Positions 61,268-64,000 of a stretch of DNA of 64,000 bases are shown here, piece by piece. Below the pieces are notes generated by a model. It did no database searches, was not told the origin of the DNA, and worked only from the letters and a program-made list of their open reading frames with translations. Each line of letters starts with the position of its first letter. The first letter of the stretch is position 1. The translations under genes were made by a program, and so were the position numbers. The DNA comes from Sergeia podlipaevii (Eukaryota > Euglenozoa > Kinetoplastea > Trypanosomatida > Trypanosomatidae), in the NCBI GenBank assembly GCA_030849805.1, contig JASANZ010002223.1, forward strand, positions 1 through 64,000. Reading direction: 5' to 3'.

Positions 61268-64000
61268 CTAAACTAGTTCGCACTTCAGGAAACGAATGTA
61301 TGCCTCTGGAACAGGCTGCACATACCATTGCTTCTTGAGCTTCCGAAAGCGTCGCATATGGCAGGTCGTCTTGACAGTGAAAACATATTCCAAGTACTCA
61401 ACGTCAAGCTTCCCATATCCTTCTAACGGGTTTATACCAATTTGCCATGACATACTGCGGATAACCATGCTAGAGAGCCATTGCGTAATGTTTAACTTGT
61501 CTGCGGCATCCTTCGTCTCAAATGTTAGCTGCGCTCCGTCGGCAGTAACCTTGATCGCGATTGGAATAGTGCAATCACGAGGTCGTGTCCGTTCAATTTC
61601 CTTCCGCAAGTCAGCAACATTTATGCCATCTATTCCCTTGTTGTTCTTCGCAAACAAAACGTTGATGCGATTAGTAAACGTGATTTCCGAAAGCGGTAAA
61701 TTTTCCACGATCCCCTTGAAGAGCGCAAACATGTCGCTTTGCACCTTGATACTACCGACGCCAAAGGTCAGTTCAGCACATACCTTCTGTGTCTCACGAT
61801 CACGACGAAGACGATCACGCACATCGGGTGGCATAACAATATCACGAACCGGTACCAACTCGGCTGTAAACTGCATTTCGCGCGCAAGTTCGTTACACAA
61901 GGCCCGATGATCTTGGGGATCACACGTTGGCTTCATCTTTTCCACTACGTACGTCGCAAAGGACTTCCAGTCACGCTGATCCTCAGCCGTTTCTATGCCA
62001 CCCGAAAGAACAGCGTACTTTGAGGTGGAGGAAATTTGCGGGACATGCCCGACAAAGGCTTTCCAGAGTATCCACGACAATAAGCGCCTCTGCTGAGGTC
62101 TGTACGGCATATAGAGAGTGTTGCCGGTGCTGCTTGCAAGACAGGCAACACCGCGGGAATAAGGAGTGACAGGTTGGAGATCAACTGCCACAATGCACTG
62201 CAAACCAGCCGGCGGAGCCTGACGATGCAGCGCGGCATGAAGCACCTCCCCCAGCTCGACCACGCCATTCGCATATGGCTCAACACGCTCGCTCTCACAA
62301 GGATATATATAATAACCAGGTCTCGCTGGCTGCTTGTGCTGCTTTTGTGAACGCGGGCTGCTGTCTCCACCACTACGTGTCTTGTACTTGATCTCAAACT
62401 CACGAGTGGCCACAATGGCGTGACGCATCTCCCGCGTAAGGAGCTGCACGTCAGTGCTGTACTCATGCATCATGTCATCTCTGCTGTACGATTCTTCCTG
62501 CTCAACCTCAAGCTGAGCAGAGTGAAAGGCCGCCTCCAGTTGACGCGCGGCCGCTTCCACTTGGTCTGCTGTCATCTTCTTTGGCCGTGCCGCGGCGGCC
62601 GCCGCTTTCTTCTTCTTTTGCCTCCGTGGTTTAATGCCTGCCTTTTCTTCAGTAAAAGTGGCCATCATAGAACGAAACATGGATCCAGCTTCCGCAACGA
62701 TTCCAGCCCGCGCTGCCCCCTCCTGCAGTTGCATGTGCAGAGCCTGAAGGCCAAAAAGTGGCGGCTGTCTAATGCTCATAAGGCCTCCATAGCCACTAAT
62801 GTAGATAAAGCACGACTTGTCCGTGTCAACATGAGACACGGCTCGCATGAGAGTAGCAAGACTAGGATCATCCAATCTATCCACCTCGTATCCCTGTCGT
62901 CGCAGCGCATCTTCAAGCTCATGCGTACTACTCATCACAGGCGGCACGGCACCACAGTGAGGATTGTGCAGAGTCACGATAAGTGCGTAAAGCTCCTGCT
63001 TGGACTGAACCATGGGATTCATGCGTGTGGTGCGCACCTCCTCCACCTTGCGGTCTCTAATTTGCCGTTCCGCTTCTCGACGAGCGGCCTCCTCCATGGC
63101 CAGTCTCTGTCGCCAATTGCGCTGAATGACAATGGAAGCCTTCTCCTCAGCGCCATCGTACAAACGCCTATTAAAAAGCGCAAGTGCAGCCGCCTCGTCG
63201 AACGACATAGTTGGCCGCAGGTGGTGTATAATGTGTAGATTAGACCCGTACTCGGCGTTGAGCAAGTAGTTATGCAACACTGCTGGCAGAAACCAAGGCC
63301 GGCCGCTATCTTGTAGCAGCTTGATTATCTCACCTGAAATGATCGTCTTCCCCGATGCGTTAGCGGGCCCAAGGCGAGCAGTCGTAAATGGGGTCATCGT
63401 GTCGTGCATGAGTACGGTCTCCACTCCCTCAATCATGCGATTCAGCAGGAGCTCGCGGCGGCCCAGAGTGCCCTCCACCATAAAAGGGTAATGCCACTTG
63501 AGCATGTTCGTGTTATACGTCGCCTCGGGAGGTAGTTGAGTATCACGCACGTGCAATAGCGTCACGTGACAATCGCCAATACGCACAACAAACATGAGGT
63601 GACCGCTAGGTAACTTGGAGGCAAGAACGGCATTGACAGCCTCTTCCAGCTGTGTTACCGTCTCGAGGGGACGAAAGCATTGCGTAGGGATGGCACGCCA
63701 CGTACCCCATTCTGCGCGATCATCCGAGATGTGCTTCTCCACGACCTCCACTTCCCAGTTTCTACCCTGAAAAACATCGTACAACACCTCATGTACAATG
63801 CCGCTCTCGTCAAAATCGCAAGTAAACACAACCGCAGCGACGGAGACGTGGTTGTTTGCAAAAATGACCACGTCCACTTTAGTGCCCACTTCCCCATCAT
63901 TCAACGACTCGTCCTGCGCAGGCATCCATATGGTGTCATTCTTTCGTACCACACCTGTCTCGGGGTGGACAAGCAAACCATGGTTGCAGTGTCCGGACTT
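61268..64000 (-). CDS. IQ-motif protein with degenerate caspase-like (p20) segment, 5'-truncated
   Basis: The frame is open to the window edge, so the N-terminus and start are missing; at least 910 residues are present. Numbering below counts from the Leu codon at 63974-63976. Seen: a structured N-terminal region (1-260), an IQ motif IQRNWRQR (284-291) in a charged Arg/Glu helix, then about 328-400 a segment shaped like the p20 part of a metacaspase/caspase: LYALIVTLHNP strand, ELEDALRRQGYEV helix and strand, and CFIYISGYGG. In active enzymes the last motif is SGHGG; here His is Tyr. A later strand GLQCIVAVDLQPV lacks the catalytic Cys expected near this point. A Lys/Ala-rich linker (about 450-480) separates two halves. 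I infer an inactive caspase-fold protein, possibly calmodulin-binding. Confidence 0.75.
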   Translation of the reverse strand, partial: KSGHCNHGLLVHPETGVVRKNDTIWMPAQDESLNDGEVGTKVDVVIFANNHVSVAAVVFTCDFDESGIVHEVLYDVFQGRNWEVEVVEKHISDDRAEWGTWRAIPTQCFRPLETVTQLEEAVNAVLASKLPSGHLMFVVRIGDCHVTLLHVRDTQLPPEATYNTNMLKWHYPFMVEGTLGRRELLLNRMIEGVETVLMHDTMTPFTTARLGPANASGKTIISGEIIKLLQDSGRPWFLPAVLHNYLLNAEYGSNLHIIHHLRPTMSFDEAAALALFNRRLYDGAEEKASIVIQRNWRQRLAMEEAARREAERQIRDRKVEEVRTTRMNPMVQSKQELYALIVTLHNPHCGAVPPVMSSTHELEDALRRQGYEVDRLDDPSLATLMRAVSHVDTDKSCFIYISGYGGLMSIRQPPLFGLQALHMQLQEGAARAGIVAEAGSMFRSMMATFTEEKAGIKPRRQKKKKAAAAAARPKKMTADQVEAAARQLEAAFHSAQLEVEQEESYSRDDMMHEYSTDVQLLTREMRHAIVATREFEIKYKTRSGGDSSPRSQKQHKQPARPGYYIYPCESERVEPYANGVVELGEVLHAALHRQAPPAGLQCIVAVDLQPVTPYSRGVACLASSTGNTLYMPYRPQQRRLLSWILWKAFVGHVPQISSTSKYAVLSGGIETAEDQRDWKSFATYVVEKMKPTCDPQDHRALCNELAREMQFTAELVPVRDIVMPPDVRDRLRRDRETQKVCAELTFGVGSIKVQSDMFALFKGIVENLPLSEITFTNRINVLFAKNNKGIDGINVADLRKEIERTRPRDCTIPIAIKVTADGAQLTFETKDAADKLNITQWLSSMVIRSMSWQIGINPLEGYGKLDVEYLEYVFTVKTTCHMRRFRKLKKQWYVQPVPEAYIRFLKCELV

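Noticed and set aside
1..64000. tRNA, rRNA, spliced-leader RNA, CRISPR, transposon or viral sequence
   Set aside because: No B-box-like sequence, SL exon, reverse transcriptase/transposase frame, integrase or regular direct-repeat array was seen by eye; a tRNAscan or repeat search could still find a short one.

Overview
This window is nuclear DNA of a trypanosomatid (Kinetoplastea). The evidence is a complete paraflagellar rod protein PFR2 (14848-16641) and a complete base J thymidine hydroxylase JBP1 (55050-57602). The first belongs to Euglenozoa and the second to organisms that make base J. Gene layout agrees: about 30 intronless genes all lie on the minus strand with no strand switch, as in one directional polycistronic unit. 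They are separated by 0.3-2.3 kb of AT-rich, low-complexity DNA. On the coding strand these spacers are rich in T/CT tracts followed by AG, as expected for trans-splice acceptors. I cannot assign the genus from sequence alone.

Transcription runs from high to low coordinates. In that order: a 5'-truncated IQ/caspase-like protein (to 64000), a small basic protein, two tandem tail-anchored cytochrome b5 genes, JBP1, three consecutive single-domain rhodaneses, a mitochondrial J-protein with a SANT/Myb-like segment, an ABCB-type half transporter with a DC1/ZZ-like zinc insert, a twin cysteine-knuckle protein, COQ4, an IQ-motif protein, a small coiled-coil protein, a SETD-type lysine methyltransferase, a J-domain/cysteine-rich protein, a single-pass membrane protein, an F-box-like polytopic membrane protein, a large helical protein, a coiled-coil nuclear-looking protein, a 73-aa protein, a large signal-anchored protein with a thioredoxin-like CxxC, a two-TM protein, a type I membrane protein, PFR2, a protein with SUMO-interacting-like motifs, a DeSI-type isopeptidase, a large Kelch protein, a twin zinc-ribbon protein and a mitochondrial carrier.

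These genes do not form one pathway, as is usual for a trypanosomatid polycistron. Two local themes stand out. Redox and sulfur proteins cluster between 43 and 60 kb (COQ4, three rhodaneses, two cytochrome b5), arising at least partly by tandem duplication. A DeSI-like deSUMOylase candidate sits next to a protein with SUMO-interacting-like motifs (10.2-12.5 kb).

The best candidates for undescribed biology are proteins with unusual domain pairings: the ABC transporter with a zinc insert, the F-box/membrane fusion, the pseudo-caspase-like IQ protein, and two families of duplicated cysteine modules. There is also an isolated imperfect hairpin at 13198-13266 in the long spacer below PFR2. I see no rRNA, tRNA, transposon, CRISPR array or viral sequence. 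All domain calls were made by eye without profile searches.
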